DNA of 64,000 nucleotides from DAOPJM01 sp035399665 (GTDB taxonomy: Bacteria; Bacillota; Clostridia; Christensenellales; CAG-138). Positions 47,307-56,344 of this stretch are shown here, piece by piece; position 1 is the first letter of the stretch, and each line of letters starts with the position of its first letter. The notes beneath the pieces were generated by a model. It worked only from the letters and a program-made list of their open reading frames with translations, was not told where the DNA came from and searched no databases. Location of the stretch: positions 8,191 through 72,190 of the forward strand of contig DAOPJM010000005.1 in NCBI GenBank assembly GCA_035399665.1, in the 5' to 3' direction. The position numbers were made by a program, and so were the translations under genes.

Positions 47307-48550
47307 GCGTAAGACGCGTCGCGGCCGATACCCTGTCCAAGATACTTGACGGCGGAGCCTACTCCAACCTTGCCCTGAAGGAAGCGGCGCGGGGGATGTG
47401 CGAGCGTGATGTTCGCTTTCTCTACGCTCTCGTTTACACAAGCTTGGAGCATCTCTATTATATCGACTTTTGCTTGGAGAAGCTGACTTCGCGGCAAAAG
47501 CGAGTGGTACGCTCCATACTGCGCACGGGAGCCGCGCAGATTATCTATATGAACACGCCCGCTCACGCGGCAGTCTCAGCTTCTGTGGAGCTGTGCCGCG
47601 AGTGCGGCAAGGGCGCTTCGGCCAAATTGGTCAACGCCGTACTGAGAAGGCTTGCGCAGGAACCACTGCCGCCCCTGCCCACAGATCCTGTTGAGCGGCT
47701 TTGCATGGAGTTCTCCTGCCCCGAATGGATAGTCAGGCTTTGGGCGGACGCTTACGGGCTTGATTTTACCCGCGAGCTGCTCACGGCGCCCGCCTTGGGT
47801 ATGCAGCTTAGGGCGCAGTACCCGACCGATACCGAACAGCTCATAACGGCTTTGGGACAGCCCTTCGCGTTGGGCAGACATGACCCCAACTGCGTTATTC
47901 CCGAAAAGGGCTTTGACGTGGAGAATCATCCGCTCTTTGTAAGCGGCGGGATGTGCGTGCAGAGCGAGGGCGCGATGATGATAGTTCGCGCGCTTGGCGA
48001 TATGCGCGGCAAAAGGGTGCTGGACGCCTGCGCCGCGCCGGGAGGCAAGAGCGCGTACCTGTACTCGTTGACGCGGGGAGATGTAGACCTCACCTGCTTT
48101 GAGCCGCACCCGCACCGCAAGGCGCTGATGGATTCGGCGTTCGGCAGGCTTTCGGTCAAGGCTAAGACGCTTGAGCATAATGCCAACGAGTTCGATTCGG
48201 AGTTTGAACACGCCTTTGACGCGGTGCTGTTGGATGTTCCCTGCTCCGGCCTGGGGCTTATCGCCGAGAAGATAGATATACGCTTCAATAAGGACGGCGA
48301 GGATATTTCAACGCTTATACAGCTGCAGCGCGACATACTGGACTGCTGCTTTGGGTATGTTAAGGCGGGCGGCGTGCTGGTGTATTCCACCTGCACCATC
48401 AACCCTGACGAGAACTGCGGCAGGGTGAAGGACTTTTTGAGCGGTCATTCGGAGTTTGTGCTTGAGCTTGAAAGACAGCTCTTTCCCAACGTTGACGGGA
48501 CCGATGGATTCTATTATGCAAGGATGAGATATGTACCTCACGGAGCTTGA
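47303..48550 (+). CDS. rsmB: 16S rRNA (cytosine(967)-C(5))-methyltransferase
   Basis: A 415-aa protein with an N-terminal NusB-like RNA-binding domain (about 1-130) and a C-terminal SAM methyltransferase. Motif I is VLDACAAPGGKSAYLYSLT near 240; motif IV with the first catalytic Cys is LLDVPCSGLGLI near 312; motif VI carries the second Cys in VYSTCTINPDENCG near 360. It overlaps fmt as ATGA and its end overlaps rlmN by 20 bases. Confidence 0.97.
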   Translation: MSVRRVAADTLSKILDGGAYSNLALKEAARGMCERDVRFLYALVYTSLEHLYYIDFCLEKLTSRQKRVVRSILRTGAAQIIYMNTPAHAAVSASVELCRECGKGASAKLVNAVLRRLAQEPLPPLPTDPVERLCMEFSCPEWIVRLWADAYGLDFTRELLTAPALGMQLRAQYPTDTEQLITALGQPFALGRHDPNCVIPEKGFDVENHPLFVSGGMCVQSEGAMMIVRALGDMRGKRVLDACAAPGGKSAYLYSLTRGDVDLTCFEPHPHRKALMDSAFGRLSVKAKTLEHNANEFDSEFEHAFDAVLLDVPCSGLGLIAEKIDIRFNKDGEDISTLIQLQRDILDCCFGYVKAGGVLVYSTCTINPDENCGRVKDFLSGHSEFVLELERQLFPNVDGTDGFYYARMRYVPHGA

Positions 48551-49562
48551 CAAAAACGAAATATCGGAGCTTGTCAAAAGCTTCAACGAACCCGTTTTCA
48601 GAGCCAAGCAGGTTACGGAGTGGCTGAACAGGGGGGCAAGACCTCAGGAGATGAGCAATCTTCCCAAGCAGCTTCGCGCCAGCCTGTCCAAAATCCCTTA
48701 CGGGGGCGCAAGTATATGGCAGACCTACGTTTCCAAGCTGGACGGCACAAAGAAGTACCTGTTCAGATTGGAGGACGGCAATGTTGTAGAGGGAGTGCTG
48801 ATGCGCTATCGCTATGGCAACACGCTTTGTATCTCCACACAGGTGGGCTGCGGCATGGGCTGCGCCTTCTGCGCCTCAACACTTGAGGGCTGTGTTCGCG
48901 ACCTTTTGAGCGGGGAAATGCTTTCCTTTATATATGAGGTCGAAAAGAGCGAACCCATACCGGAGGGTTCGGGCAGGGTCGTCACCAATGTTGTGCTGAT
49001 GGGCAGCGGCGAGCCGCTCGCGAACTACGATAACGTTGTTCGCTTTTTAAAGCGGGTAACGGACGCGGAGGGCATAAACATCAGTCCAAGGAACATCTCG
49101 CTTTCGACCTGCGGGCTTGTTCCGCGCATAGAAACCTTGCCCGACGACGCGCCGCATGTGACGCTTTCGCTGTCACTCCACGCCGCGAGCAACGAAAAGC
49201 GCTCCAAGATTATGCCCATAAACAAGGCTTATCCCTTGGAGCTGCTCATCCCCGCCGCCAAAAGATACAGTGAGAGGACGGGCAGGCGCGTAATATTCGA
49301 GTATGCCCTGATAGGCGGCTTCAACGACAGCCGAGAGGACGCCAAGCAGCTTTCCGAGCTGCTGCGAAATATGCGCTGTCATGTCAATTTGATTCCCCTC
49401 AACCCGGTCGCGGAGCGCAATCTTGCGGGCGTCAGCCGCAAGAAGGCGGAGGAGTTCTGCGAGTGGTTGGACAGCCTGCATATCTCGGCAACAGTGCGCC
49501 GCGAGATGGGCAGCGATATCGAAGGCGCCTGTGGACAGCTCAGAAGGAGGGTACTGGAATGA
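48531..49562 (+). CDS. rlmN: Dual-specificity 23S rRNA/tRNA (adenine-C2) methyltransferase
   Basis: A 343-aa radical SAM methylase that makes m2A2503 in 23S rRNA and m2A37 in tRNAs. The radical SAM cluster motif is CGMGCAFC near 107-114 (C-x3-C-x2-C), with VVLMGSGEPLANYDNV near 150 and the methyl-carrying Cys in DIEGACGQLRRRV near the end. The N-terminal HhH-like domain is typical. It overlaps rsmB by 20 bases and stp as ATGA. The start is the ATG inside the rsmB end. Confidence 0.97.
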   Translation: MYLTELDKNEISELVKSFNEPVFRAKQVTEWLNRGARPQEMSNLPKQLRASLSKIPYGGASIWQTYVSKLDGTKKYLFRLEDGNVVEGVLMRYRYGNTLCISTQVGCGMGCAFCASTLEGCVRDLLSGEMLSFIYEVEKSEPIPEGSGRVVTNVVLMGSGEPLANYDNVVRFLKRVTDAEGINISPRNISLSTCGLVPRIETLPDDAPHVTLSLSLHAASNEKRSKIMPINKAYPLELLIPAAKRYSERTGRRVIFEYALIGGFNDSREDAKQLSELLRNMRCHVNLIPLNPVAERNLAGVSRKKAEEFCEWLDSLHISATVRREMGSDIEGACGQLRRRVLE

Positions 49563-50311
49563 TCGCCTGCGGCATTTCCGAGTGCGGAAAGCGCGCTCAC
49601 AACGAGGATGCTTACCTTATCCAATGCGACGACCCCAATTTCGCCCTTGTCGCCGTTTCCGACGGCATGGGTGGGTACGCTGCGGGCGAGGTCGCCAGCG
49701 CAATGATAATCGAAGCGTTGAGCGAAAGCTTTGAGGCGTTCGACCGCGACGCCGACGACAGAGCGTTAAAGCAGCTTCTCTCCGAGGTCATAGTGCGGGC
49801 GGGCGCAAGGGTGTTCGAGGACGCCGAGGTCAACCCGGAGCGCGAGGGTATGGGCGCGACGCTTGTCGCCGCGATACTCAAGCCCGACCGCGTGATTTGG
49901 GCAAGCTGCGGCGATTCGCGCATATATGACTTTGCGGACGGCGAGCTTAGGCAGATTACCACGGATCACTCCTATGTACAGGGACTTATCGACGCGGGAC
50001 GCATAAACGAGCAGGAAGCCCTTGTGCATCCTTACAGAAACATCATCACGCGCGCATTGGGGTTGGACGCCATGACCGCGCCCGATTCAGGCTCCTTTGA
50101 GTGGAGCAAGGGCGATATACTGCTGCTCTGCTCCGATGGGCTGTGCGGCGTTACCCTCAACAAGAATCTTTGCGTGTGCATACGGCGCGGCGCGAAGAAC
50201 CTCGACAAGCTTATGAAGCGTTTGGTGAAGCTTGCGTACGACTGCGGCTCCACCGACAACATTACCGTAGTTCTCGCCGCGAACGAAGGAGGCGAAGATA
50301 TTGGAATTTGA
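49559..50311 (+). CDS. PP2C-type Ser/Thr protein phosphatase
   Basis: A 250-aa phosphatase of the Stp/PrpC family, the antagonist of the PASTA kinase encoded next. RAHNEDAYLIQCDD near 12, VAVSDGMGGYAAGEVAS near 31, GMGATLVAAIL near 96, SCGDSRIYDF near 114 and STDNITVVLAAN near 233 are the metal-binding PP2C motifs. ATG at 49559 overlaps the rlmN stop; the long in-frame extension lies in rlmN and is not used. It overlaps the kinase start by 11 bases, so the pair is strictly co-translated. Confidence 0.96.
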   Translation: MIACGISECGKRAHNEDAYLIQCDDPNFALVAVSDGMGGYAAGEVASAMIIEALSESFEAFDRDADDRALKQLLSEVIVRAGARVFEDAEVNPEREGMGATLVAAILKPDRVIWASCGDSRIYDFADGELRQITTDHSYVQGLIDAGRINEQEALVHPYRNIITRALGLDAMTAPDSGSFEWSKGDILLLCSDGLCGVTLNKNLCVCIRRGAKNLDKLMKRLVKLAYDCGSTDNITVVLAANEGGEDIGI

Positions 50312-51848
50312 CGTCATAGACGGCAAATATAAGGTATTGGGCCTGATAGGTTCGGGAGGAATGGCCGACGTCTACAAGGCGGTCAGCCTTACGAACCGAC
50401 ATGTGGTCGCCATAAAGATGCTCAAGTCGGAGTTCACGAGCGACGGCGAGTTTATGCGCCGCTTCGACCGCGAGGCAAGGGCGTCGCTGCGTCTCTCGCA
50501 TGACAATATAGTAAGGGCCTATGGCGTGGGGGTTCACGCGGGACGCCCGTACATAGTGCTTGAGTATGTCGAGGGCGTTACGTTGAAGGAGCTTATCCGA
50601 AAGGAAGGCGCCCTGCCCACGCACACAGCGGTTGGGATATGCTGTCAGATATTAGACGCGCTGTTTGTGGCGCACGCCTGCGGGATTATTCATCGTGACG
50701 TAAAGCCGCAGAACGTGATTATCACACCTCACGGCAGGGCCAAGCTTGCCGACTTCGGCATTGCCAGTGATATGAAGGCCACGACCGTGACCTTCAACGG
50801 CTCCACGGTCTTGGGTTCGGTACATTACATCTCACCCGAGCAGGCCGAGAACAAGCCTGTCACCATGCCAAGCGACATATACTCCGTGGGCGTCACTCTG
50901 TACGAGATGATCACGGGACAGCTTCCGTTCACGGCCGATACCACAGTCTCGGTAGCGCTGATGCATATCAACGCGACGCCAAAAGCACCCAAGGACGTCA
51001 ACCCCAAGATTCCCGCCGCGCTTTCGGACATAGTCATGCGCGCCATGGAGAAAAACCCCGCCGACCGTTATCAGTCCGCAAAGGCCATGCGGCAGGACTT
51101 GGTGCGTTCCCTCACCAACCCGCAGGGGAGCTTTGCGCGGGACAGGGACGTCAGCTCCGACACGGGACGGCATAAGAAGCGCAGGAAGCTTTCGGTGTAT
51201 GCGATTATCGGAATATGCGTGCTTGTGCCTGTGCTTGTCGTGCTTGTCGCTTTCATAATATTCATGAGCGGCGGCGACGACGATAACACGGTGATGAATA
51301 CGGCGGAGCCTTCACAGGATCCTATCACCACGGCGACGCCCGCTCCGTCCGTTTCGGTTACCTCCGGAGCGTCCGCACCGATTAGCGTCGCCATACCCGA
51401 TACGGTGGGACAGTCCGCGGACGACGCGCTGCTGTTGCTCTACAACGAAGGCTTTAACGCCATATTCGTGAGCTTCATCTACACCTTGCCCGCAAGCTCT
51501 GAGGTCGTCAACAGCAATACGGTGATTTCGCAGCAGCCCATAAGCGGAATGGCCGATCCCGACGACCCCATAACGCTGTATGTGTATCGCAGCGCACAGC
51601 CGCAGTTCAAGGCTGACGTCAGCTTTACGGTGGATATACCAAAGAGTACTTCCATACTTAGGATGACATACCTTGCCTATAACATCTACAACGTACCATA
51701 CTATGTGGTGCTGTATGAGGCGCAGCGGGCAAAGGAGAACGGGGCTGTGATTTCCGCCGAGATACTGAGCAGTGAACCCGTCGGTCGGAACATACTCTTT
51801 ATGATAGACGGCGAGGTGGCGGCGTCGCAGACGGTGACGTTCGGCTGA
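50301..51848 (+). CDS. prkC: Membrane Ser/Thr protein kinase with PASTA region
   Basis: A 515-aa Hanks-type kinase for cell-wall signalling. The cytoplasmic kinase has LIGSGGMADVYKAV near 14, Lys in VAIKMLKSEF near 39, HRDVKPQNVII near 133 and LADFGIAS near 153. A TM segment lies near 298-321 (YAIIGICVLVPVLVVLVAFI), then a Thr/Ser/Pro linker and about one and a half PASTA-like repeats (IPDTVGQSADDALLLLYNEG near 367), fewer than the three or four in B. subtilis PrkC. TTG start with AAGGAGG. The extracellular part would sense muropeptides or lipid II. Confidence 0.94.
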   Translation: MEFDVIDGKYKVLGLIGSGGMADVYKAVSLTNRHVVAIKMLKSEFTSDGEFMRRFDREARASLRLSHDNIVRAYGVGVHAGRPYIVLEYVEGVTLKELIRKEGALPTHTAVGICCQILDALFVAHACGIIHRDVKPQNVIITPHGRAKLADFGIASDMKATTVTFNGSTVLGSVHYISPEQAENKPVTMPSDIYSVGVTLYEMITGQLPFTADTTVSVALMHINATPKAPKDVNPKIPAALSDIVMRAMEKNPADRYQSAKAMRQDLVRSLTNPQGSFARDRDVSSDTGRHKKRRKLSVYAIIGICVLVPVLVVLVAFIIFMSGGDDDNTVMNTAEPSQDPITTATPAPSVSVTSGASAPISVAIPDTVGQSADDALLLLYNEGFNAIFVSFIYTLPASSEVVNSNTVISQQPISGMADPDDPITLYVYRSAQPQFKADVSFTVDIPKSTSILRMTYLAYNIYNVPYYVVLYEAQRAKENGAVISAEILSSEPVGRNILFMIDGEVAASQTVTFG

Positions 51849-52720
51849 TGGAAAGAGGATTGCTGCTAAAGGGTATAGGCGGTTTCTATTACGTCCTATG
51901 TGACGGTGTGACAGTGACCTGCAAGGCGCGTGGCGCCCTGCGGCGCGAGGGCGTGACTCCGGTGGTGGGGGACATGGTGGAGTTCATGCGTGAAAGCTCC
52001 GGACACGCGCTCCTTGTGAACGTATTGGAGCGCAAGAATCTCATGCTGCGCCCCGCCGTGGCAAATATCGACCTCTTGTTGATTGTGCTTTCGGCGTCCG
52101 CACCCGCTCCGGATTGGCTGCTTGCCGATAAGCTTATAGTTCAGGCGTCATTGGCTTCGGTCAAGCCCTTGCTCATACTGAACAAGTGCGACTGCGCCGA
52201 ACCCGAAATCTGCGCACAGTTTGATGAGGACTATCGTTTGTTTGACCGCGTAACGCTGTCGGCGCTCACAGGGGAGGGGCTTGACGCGCTTTTGGGATAT
52301 ATCAGCGGAAGTGTGTGCTGCTTTGCGGGTCAGTCCGCCGTAGGTAAGTCGTCCATACTCAACGCTCTTATCCCCAAGCTGGAGCTGCCCACGGGCGAGC
52401 TTGCCAAAAAGACCGAGAGGGGCAAGCATACGACCCGCCATGCGGAGCTTTGGCCCTGCTTCGGAGGCGCGGTTTTGGACACGCCCGGCTTCTCGCTCTA
52501 TGAGGAGCAGGAGACGATAGACCAAGGGAAGCTGGACGCCTGCTACCCCGAATTCGCTCTGTCACAGGGGTGCAGATTCACTGGATGCAGACATTTGACC
52601 GAACCCGACTGCGGCGTCAAGGCGCTGCTCAAGGAGGGTAAGCTTAGCGCGGGACGCTACGAACGTTACGCCATAATATCGGAAGAATTCGAATACAGGA
52701 GGAAACATCGATATGATTAA
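51848..52720 (+). CDS. rsgA: Ribosome small subunit biogenesis GTPase RsgA
   Basis: A 290-aa circularly permuted GTPase that checks 30S maturation. An OB-fold domain (about 1-65) is followed by motif G4 LILNKCDCAE near 112, G1 FAGQSAVGKSSIL near 158, G3 LDTPGFSLYE near 210 and a C-terminal zinc knuckle (SQGCRFTGCRHLTEPDCG near 237-254). ATG overlaps the prkC TGA by one base. The stop overlaps rpe by 8 bases. Confidence 0.97.
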   Translation: MERGLLLKGIGGFYYVLCDGVTVTCKARGALRREGVTPVVGDMVEFMRESSGHALLVNVLERKNLMLRPAVANIDLLLIVLSASAPAPDWLLADKLIVQASLASVKPLLILNKCDCAEPEICAQFDEDYRLFDRVTLSALTGEGLDALLGYISGSVCCFAGQSAVGKSSILNALIPKLELPTGELAKKTERGKHTTRHAELWPCFGGAVLDTPGFSLYEEQETIDQGKLDACYPEFALSQGCRFTGCRHLTEPDCGVKALLKEGKLSAGRYERYAIISEEFEYRRKHRYD

Positions 52721-53357
52721 GATTGCTCCGTCGCTGCTGTCAGCTGACTTCTCCCGCATGGGTGAGGGGCTTGACAAGGTTGCCAAAGCGGGTGCGGATA
52801 TGATACATCTGGACGTCATGGACGGCAGCTTCGTGCCGAACATCACCTTTGGACCGGGCATGGTCAAGGCGTTGAGACGCTATTCCGCCCTGCCCTTTGA
52901 CGTGCATCTTATGGTGGATCGCCCGTCGGAATGGATAGAGCCTTTCATCAAGGCGGGCGCGGACATAGTGACCTTCCATGTGGAGGCCGAGAGGCACATT
53001 CAGCGTCAGCTTGCAAGGATACATGAGCTTGGGGCAAAGAGCGGATTGGTTCTGAACCCCGCGACGCCCTTGGAAAGCTGCCTTTGCTCGCTGCCCTACT
53101 GCGACATGGTGCTTTTGATGAGCGTCAATCCGGGCTTTGGGGGACAGAAGTTCATTCCTGAGGTGTTGGAGAAGATAAGCCTGCTGCGCCGCTATGCTAA
53201 GGAACGCGGTCTTGAGCTGGACATTGAGGTGGATGGCGGAGTGAACGCCGAGACCGCCGCGCTGTGCCGTGAGGCGGGCGCGAACGTGCTTGTCGCGGGC
53301 AACGCTGTGTTCTCCGCGAAGGATATGGCAAAGGCCATAGCCGAACTCAGGGGGTAG
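52713..53357 (+). CDS. rpe: Ribulose-phosphate 3-epimerase
   Basis: A 214-aa TIM-barrel enzyme of the pentose phosphate pathway that converts ribulose-5-P and xylulose-5-P. MIKIAPSLLSADFSRMGEGL, DMIHLDVMDGSFVPNITFGP near 30-49, DVHLMVDRP near 66, VLLMSVNPGFGGQKFI near 136 and EVDGGVNAETAALC near 173 carry the metal-binding and catalytic residues. SD AGGAGG. It ends the operon that starts at def; the thiN gene found next in B. subtilis is absent. Confidence 0.98.
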   Translation: MIKIAPSLLSADFSRMGEGLDKVAKAGADMIHLDVMDGSFVPNITFGPGMVKALRRYSALPFDVHLMVDRPSEWIEPFIKAGADIVTFHVEAERHIQRQLARIHELGAKSGLVLNPATPLESCLCSLPYCDMVLLMSVNPGFGGQKFIPEVLEKISLLRRYAKERGLELDIEVDGGVNAETAALCREAGANVLVAGNAVFSAKDMAKAIAELRG

Positions 53358-53383
53358 GGGAGTACAGTACAATAATATACGCA

Positions 53384-53416
53384 TACAAAAAGCCGCTGCC
53401 ATTATGACAGCGGCTT
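53384..53416 (-). terminator. Terminator of thrS (and probably of rpe)
   Basis: AAGCCGCTG and CAGCGGCTT form a perfect 9-bp stem around a 9-base loop; on the minus strand TTTTTGTATG follows. Located between convergent rpe and thrS. Confidence 0.85.
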
Positions 53417-53432
53417 ATTTGACTAAGTCGTC

Positions 53433-55370
53433 TTACTTTGCGCGGGTCGCTGTCTCAACGAGCAGCTTGGAGATGAACTCCTCAAGCGTGGTGTCGCCCA
53501 AGTCGCCGTCTTTTCTGGAGCGCACGGTGATGTGTCCCGCTTCGACCTCCTTGTCGCCGAGTACTATCATATACGGGATTTTCTGCATCTGCGCCTCACG
53601 AATCTTGAAGCCTATCTTCTCGTTCCTAAGATCGCATTCGACCCTTATGCCGACGTTCTCCAACGCCTTTTGCACCGCAGCCGCCCTTTCTGCCGCACGG
53701 TCGGTGATGGGCATAACCTTGACCTGTACGGGGGCAAGCCAGGTCGGGAACGCGCCCGCGTACTTCTCTATCAGCAGGGCAAGGGTGCGCTCGTAGCAGC
53801 CCAAGGAGGTGCGGTGCAGCACCACGGGGTATTTTTTGGAGCCGTCCGCATCGGTATAGACCATGCCGAAGCGTTCCGCAAGCTGGAAGTCAATCTGTAT
53901 GGTGATAAGGGTGTCCTCCTTGCCGTGGACGTTCTTCATCTGCACGTCAAGCTTAGGTCCGTAGAACGCGGCCTCGCCGTCAGCTTCAACGTATTCGACG
54001 CCGAGATCGTTTAGGATGTGGCGCATAACGTCCTGAGTATGCTCCCAGTCCGCCTTGTTGCCGATATACTTGGCGGTGTCGTTCTCATCCCACTTGGAGA
54101 AGCGGTAGCTTACATCTTCTGTGAAGCCCATGGTGTCGATGAAGTACTTGGCCAAATCGAGACAGCCCTTGAACTCCTCCTCGACCTGATCGGGACGGCA
54201 GGCCAAATGCCCCTCGGAGATGGTGAACTGTCTCACACGGATAAGCCCGTGCATCTCACCGCTGGACTCGTTACGGAATAGGGTGGAAGTCTCGTTGTAC
54301 CTTAGCGGCAGATCGCGATAGGAGCGGGGACGGTTGAGGTAGGCTTGGAATTGGAACGGGCAGGTCATGGGACGCAGCGCAAAGACCTCGGCCTTCTCAT
54401 CGTCGGGATCGCCGATGATGAACATACTGTCGCGATAGTGGTCCCAATGTCCGGAAATCTTGTAAAGCTCACGCTTTGCCATGAACGGGGTTTTGGTCAG
54501 AAGATAGCCGCGCTTCTGCTCCTCGTCCTCGACGAAACGCTGAAGAAGCTGTACAACCCTTGCGCCCTTGGGCAGCAGTATGGGCAGACCCTGACCTATC
54601 ACGTCAACCGTGGTGAACAGCTCAAGCTCGCGCCCTAAGCGGTTGTGGTCGCGCTTTTTCGCTTCCTCAAGCTTGGTGAGATAAGCGTCCAAGTCGGGCT
54701 TCTTCTCGAATATTGTGCCGTAAATACGTTGCAGCATCTTGTTCTTTTCGGAGCCGCGCCAGTACGCGCCCGCGATACTGAGCAGCTTGAAATGGCGTAT
54801 CTTGGCGGTGGAAGCGACGTGAGGGCCTGCGCAGAGGTCTACAAAGTCGCCCTGACGGTAGAAGCTGATTACGGCGTCCTCGGGCAGATCCGAAATAAGC
54901 TCATATTTGTAGTTTTCGCCGCGCTCCTGCTCATAGGCCAAGGCCTCGGCTCTGGGCAGCTCAAAGCGCTCCAGTTTGAGGTTCTCGTTGGCAATGCGCT
55001 CCATCTCCTTCTCGATGCGCTTCAGGTCGTCACCGGTGAGGGATTCGGGCATATCAAAGTCGTAGTAGAAGCCGTTCTCGATGGCGGGGCCGATGGCAAG
55101 CTTGGCGTCGGGGAACAGACGCTTGACCGCCTGCGCCATGACGTGCGAGGCGGTGTGCCGCAAAGCCCATCTGCCGCCCTCATCGTCGAAGGTTAGGAAT
55201 TTGACGTTATGCTCTCCGAAAAGGGGGCGGAAAGCGTCGCTGTTCTTGCCGTCGATCTCGGCGGACAGGGTGGCCTTGCCGAGCTTTTGAGATATGGCCT
55301 GCGCCGCTTCAAGCGCGCTGAGGCCGTCCGCGAACTCGCGTGAGGAACCGTCGGGAAAATGCAGTATCAT
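53433..55370 (-). CDS. thrS: Threonine-tRNA ligase
   Basis: A 645-aa class II synthetase, full length. An N-terminal TGS domain (about 1-60), an editing domain with HTASHVMAQAVKRLFPDAKL near 72-91 and CAGPHVASTAKIRHF, a catalytic core with MTCPFQFQAYLNRPRSYRDL, FRNESSGEMHGLIRVRQFT (motif 2 region) and HRTSLGCYERTLALLIEKY (motif 3), and an anticodon-binding domain (from LAPVQVKVMPITD near 540) are all present. SD GGAGG before ATG. Expression is governed by the T-box leader upstream. Confidence 0.98.
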   Translation of the reverse strand: MILHFPDGSSREFADGLSALEAAQAISQKLGKATLSAEIDGKNSDAFRPLFGEHNVKFLTFDDEGGRWALRHTASHVMAQAVKRLFPDAKLAIGPAIENGFYYDFDMPESLTGDDLKRIEKEMERIANENLKLERFELPRAEALAYEQERGENYKYELISDLPEDAVISFYRQGDFVDLCAGPHVASTAKIRHFKLLSIAGAYWRGSEKNKMLQRIYGTIFEKKPDLDAYLTKLEEAKKRDHNRLGRELELFTTVDVIGQGLPILLPKGARVVQLLQRFVEDEEQKRGYLLTKTPFMAKRELYKISGHWDHYRDSMFIIGDPDDEKAEVFALRPMTCPFQFQAYLNRPRSYRDLPLRYNETSTLFRNESSGEMHGLIRVRQFTISEGHLACRPDQVEEEFKGCLDLAKYFIDTMGFTEDVSYRFSKWDENDTAKYIGNKADWEHTQDVMRHILNDLGVEYVEADGEAAFYGPKLDVQMKNVHGKEDTLITIQIDFQLAERFGMVYTDADGSKKYPVVLHRTSLGCYERTLALLIEKYAGAFPTWLAPVQVKVMPITDRAAERAAAVQKALENVGIRVECDLRNEKIGFKIREAQMQKIPYMIVLGDKEVEAGHITVRSRKDGDLGDTTLEEFISKLLVETATRAK

Positions 55371-55399
55371 GTTATTACCTCCATAAAATTACCTTGAAC

Positions 55400-55607
55400 A
55401 GAAAAAGTCCCCTGCTAATTCGCAAGGGACGTATATAACGTGGTTCCACCCAAGGTTTGTACTCTTTCATGCTGTAACGGGCATACCCGTTTGCATCGTC
55501 GGGCGGTACCGCGAGGGCTGTTGCTTGGGGAGGCTTTCAGCCATGACCTCCGTCTCTTTTGTAAGCATAAACGCCAACGCGACTTGTTCCGAGTCGTCTG
55601 CAAAACT
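55400..55607 (-). promoter_or_regulatory. T-box leader of thrS
   Basis: The minus-strand leader contains the T-box core GGGTGGAACCACG (around 55450-55438) and ends in a terminator, GTCCCTTGC/GCAGGGGAC followed by TTTTT (55430-55402). The antiterminator alternative uses the TGGAACC bulge that pairs with the acceptor end of uncharged tRNA-Thr. The leader has the typical length of about 200 nt before ATG. I could not assign the specifier codon with certainty. Confidence 0.92.
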
Positions 55608-55613
55608 GTAATT

Positions 55614-55641
55614 ATTATACTCCGCTTTGCGCCTTTGTCAA
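55614..55641 (-). promoter_or_regulatory. Promoter of the thrS T-box leader
   Basis: Minus strand TTGACA (55641-55636), 16-base spacer, TATAAT (55619-55614). Confidence 0.8.
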
Positions 55642-55728
55642 GGGCTTTGGATGGAAAATTCACCACAACCCTGAAAATGAGTCACAGCCGTTTACACGCC
55701 TGTTCGGTATTCAAAAATGAAGTCCAAT

Positions 55729-55758
55729 TGTCATCCTGAGCCATAGGCGAAGGATCTT
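55729..55758 (+). repeat. Dispersed repeat, left side of second gap
   Basis: TGTCATCCTGAGCCATAGGC then GAAGGATCTT, identical over 30 bases to 55859-55888 on the other side of the gap and related to the copies near 9.0 kb. Confidence 0.9.
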
Positions 55759-55858
55759 NNNNNNNNNNNNNNNNNNNNNNNNNNNNNNNNNNNNNNNNNN
55801 NNNNNNNNNNNNNNNNNNNNNNNNNNNNNNNNNNNNNNNNNNNNNNNNNNNNNNNNNN
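55759..55858. other. Assembly gap of 100 N
   Basis: Exactly 100 undetermined bases between two identical repeat copies, so more copies may be collapsed inside. Confidence 0.98.
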
Positions 55859-55893
55859 TGTCATCCTGAGCCATAGGCGAAGGATCTTGAAAC
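55859..55893 (+). repeat. Dispersed repeat, right side of second gap
   Basis: Same 30-base sequence as 55729-55758, continuing GAAAC. Its right flank again resembles the one after the 9.0-kb copies (GGGGCGCTCCCCCG). Confidence 0.9.
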
Positions 55894-55973
55894 AAGCTTG
55901 TTGTTATAGGGGGCGCTCCCCCGCGGGATAAGGCGTGCAATGAGAAAAAGAAGTGAAACAGCAATACGCGGCA

Positions 55974-56003
55974 TTGACAAAACGGACATGCAAAGACTAT
56001 ACT
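55974..56003 (+). promoter_or_regulatory. Promoter of the 59-aa gene
   Basis: TTGACA (55974-55979), 18-base spacer, TATACT (55998-56003), 29 bases before the ATG. Confidence 0.75.
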
Positions 56004-56032
56004 TATATATATCTTGTGATGGGAGCTATGTT

Positions 56033-56212
56033 ATGAACGAACTGAAGGATTCTTGGAAGCAAACCGGCAAGGGACTTGGAAGCGCATTTACAAATCTTGG
56101 CAAGTCCATCGTAAAGAGTGTCAAGGTCGGTGTTCATAAGGCCGATGAATGGGTCAACGATGACGAGGGTGAGAAGAAAACTCCACCTAAGGAAAACGAG
56201 GAGAATAAGTAA
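56033..56212 (+). CDS. Small conserved protein (59 aa)
   Basis: A 59-aa hydrophilic protein: MNELKDSWKQTGKGLGSAF, then TNLGKSIVKSVKVGVHKADE and a charged Lys/Glu tail. It has its own promoter, an SD (GGGAG) and terminators after it, so it is a real gene. Amphipathic helix with Gly/Lys periodicity suggests contact with membrane or nucleic acid. Similar tiny proteins are common in Clostridia in my recollection, without known function. A start at 55940 in frame has no SD and overlaps the promoter. Confidence 0.75.
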   Translation: MNELKDSWKQTGKGLGSAFTNLGKSIVKSVKVGVHKADEWVNDDEGEKKTPPKENEENK

Positions 56213-56221
56213 TCGAGAGTA

Positions 56222-56245
56222 CGGCAGCCATGTTGCGGGCTGCCG
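56222..56245 (+). terminator. Terminator hairpin after the 59-aa gene
   Basis: CGGCAGCC and GGCTGCCG, an 8-bp perfect stem around an 8-base loop, ten bases past the stop. Confidence 0.7.
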
Positions 56246-56268
56246 CTTGCTTTGGTACACTAAAAGAC

Positions 56269-56320
56269 AAGGGAAACCCAATGATCTGTATCGTGCCGCT
56301 GGGTTTCCCTTTTGTTTTCC
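56269..56320. terminator. Bidirectional terminator between the 59-aa gene and the ABC exporter
   Basis: AAGGGAAACCCA and TGGGTTTCCCTT form a perfect 12-bp stem; TTGTTTTCC follows on the plus side and TTTTAG on the minus side. Confidence 0.85.
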
Positions 56321-56344
56321 TTGTTATTGGGTCGAACCGACAAG

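Noticed and set aside
53532..55196. Several plus-strand open frames opposite thrS
   Set aside because: All are shadows of the intact threonyl-tRNA synthetase gene with no start signals.
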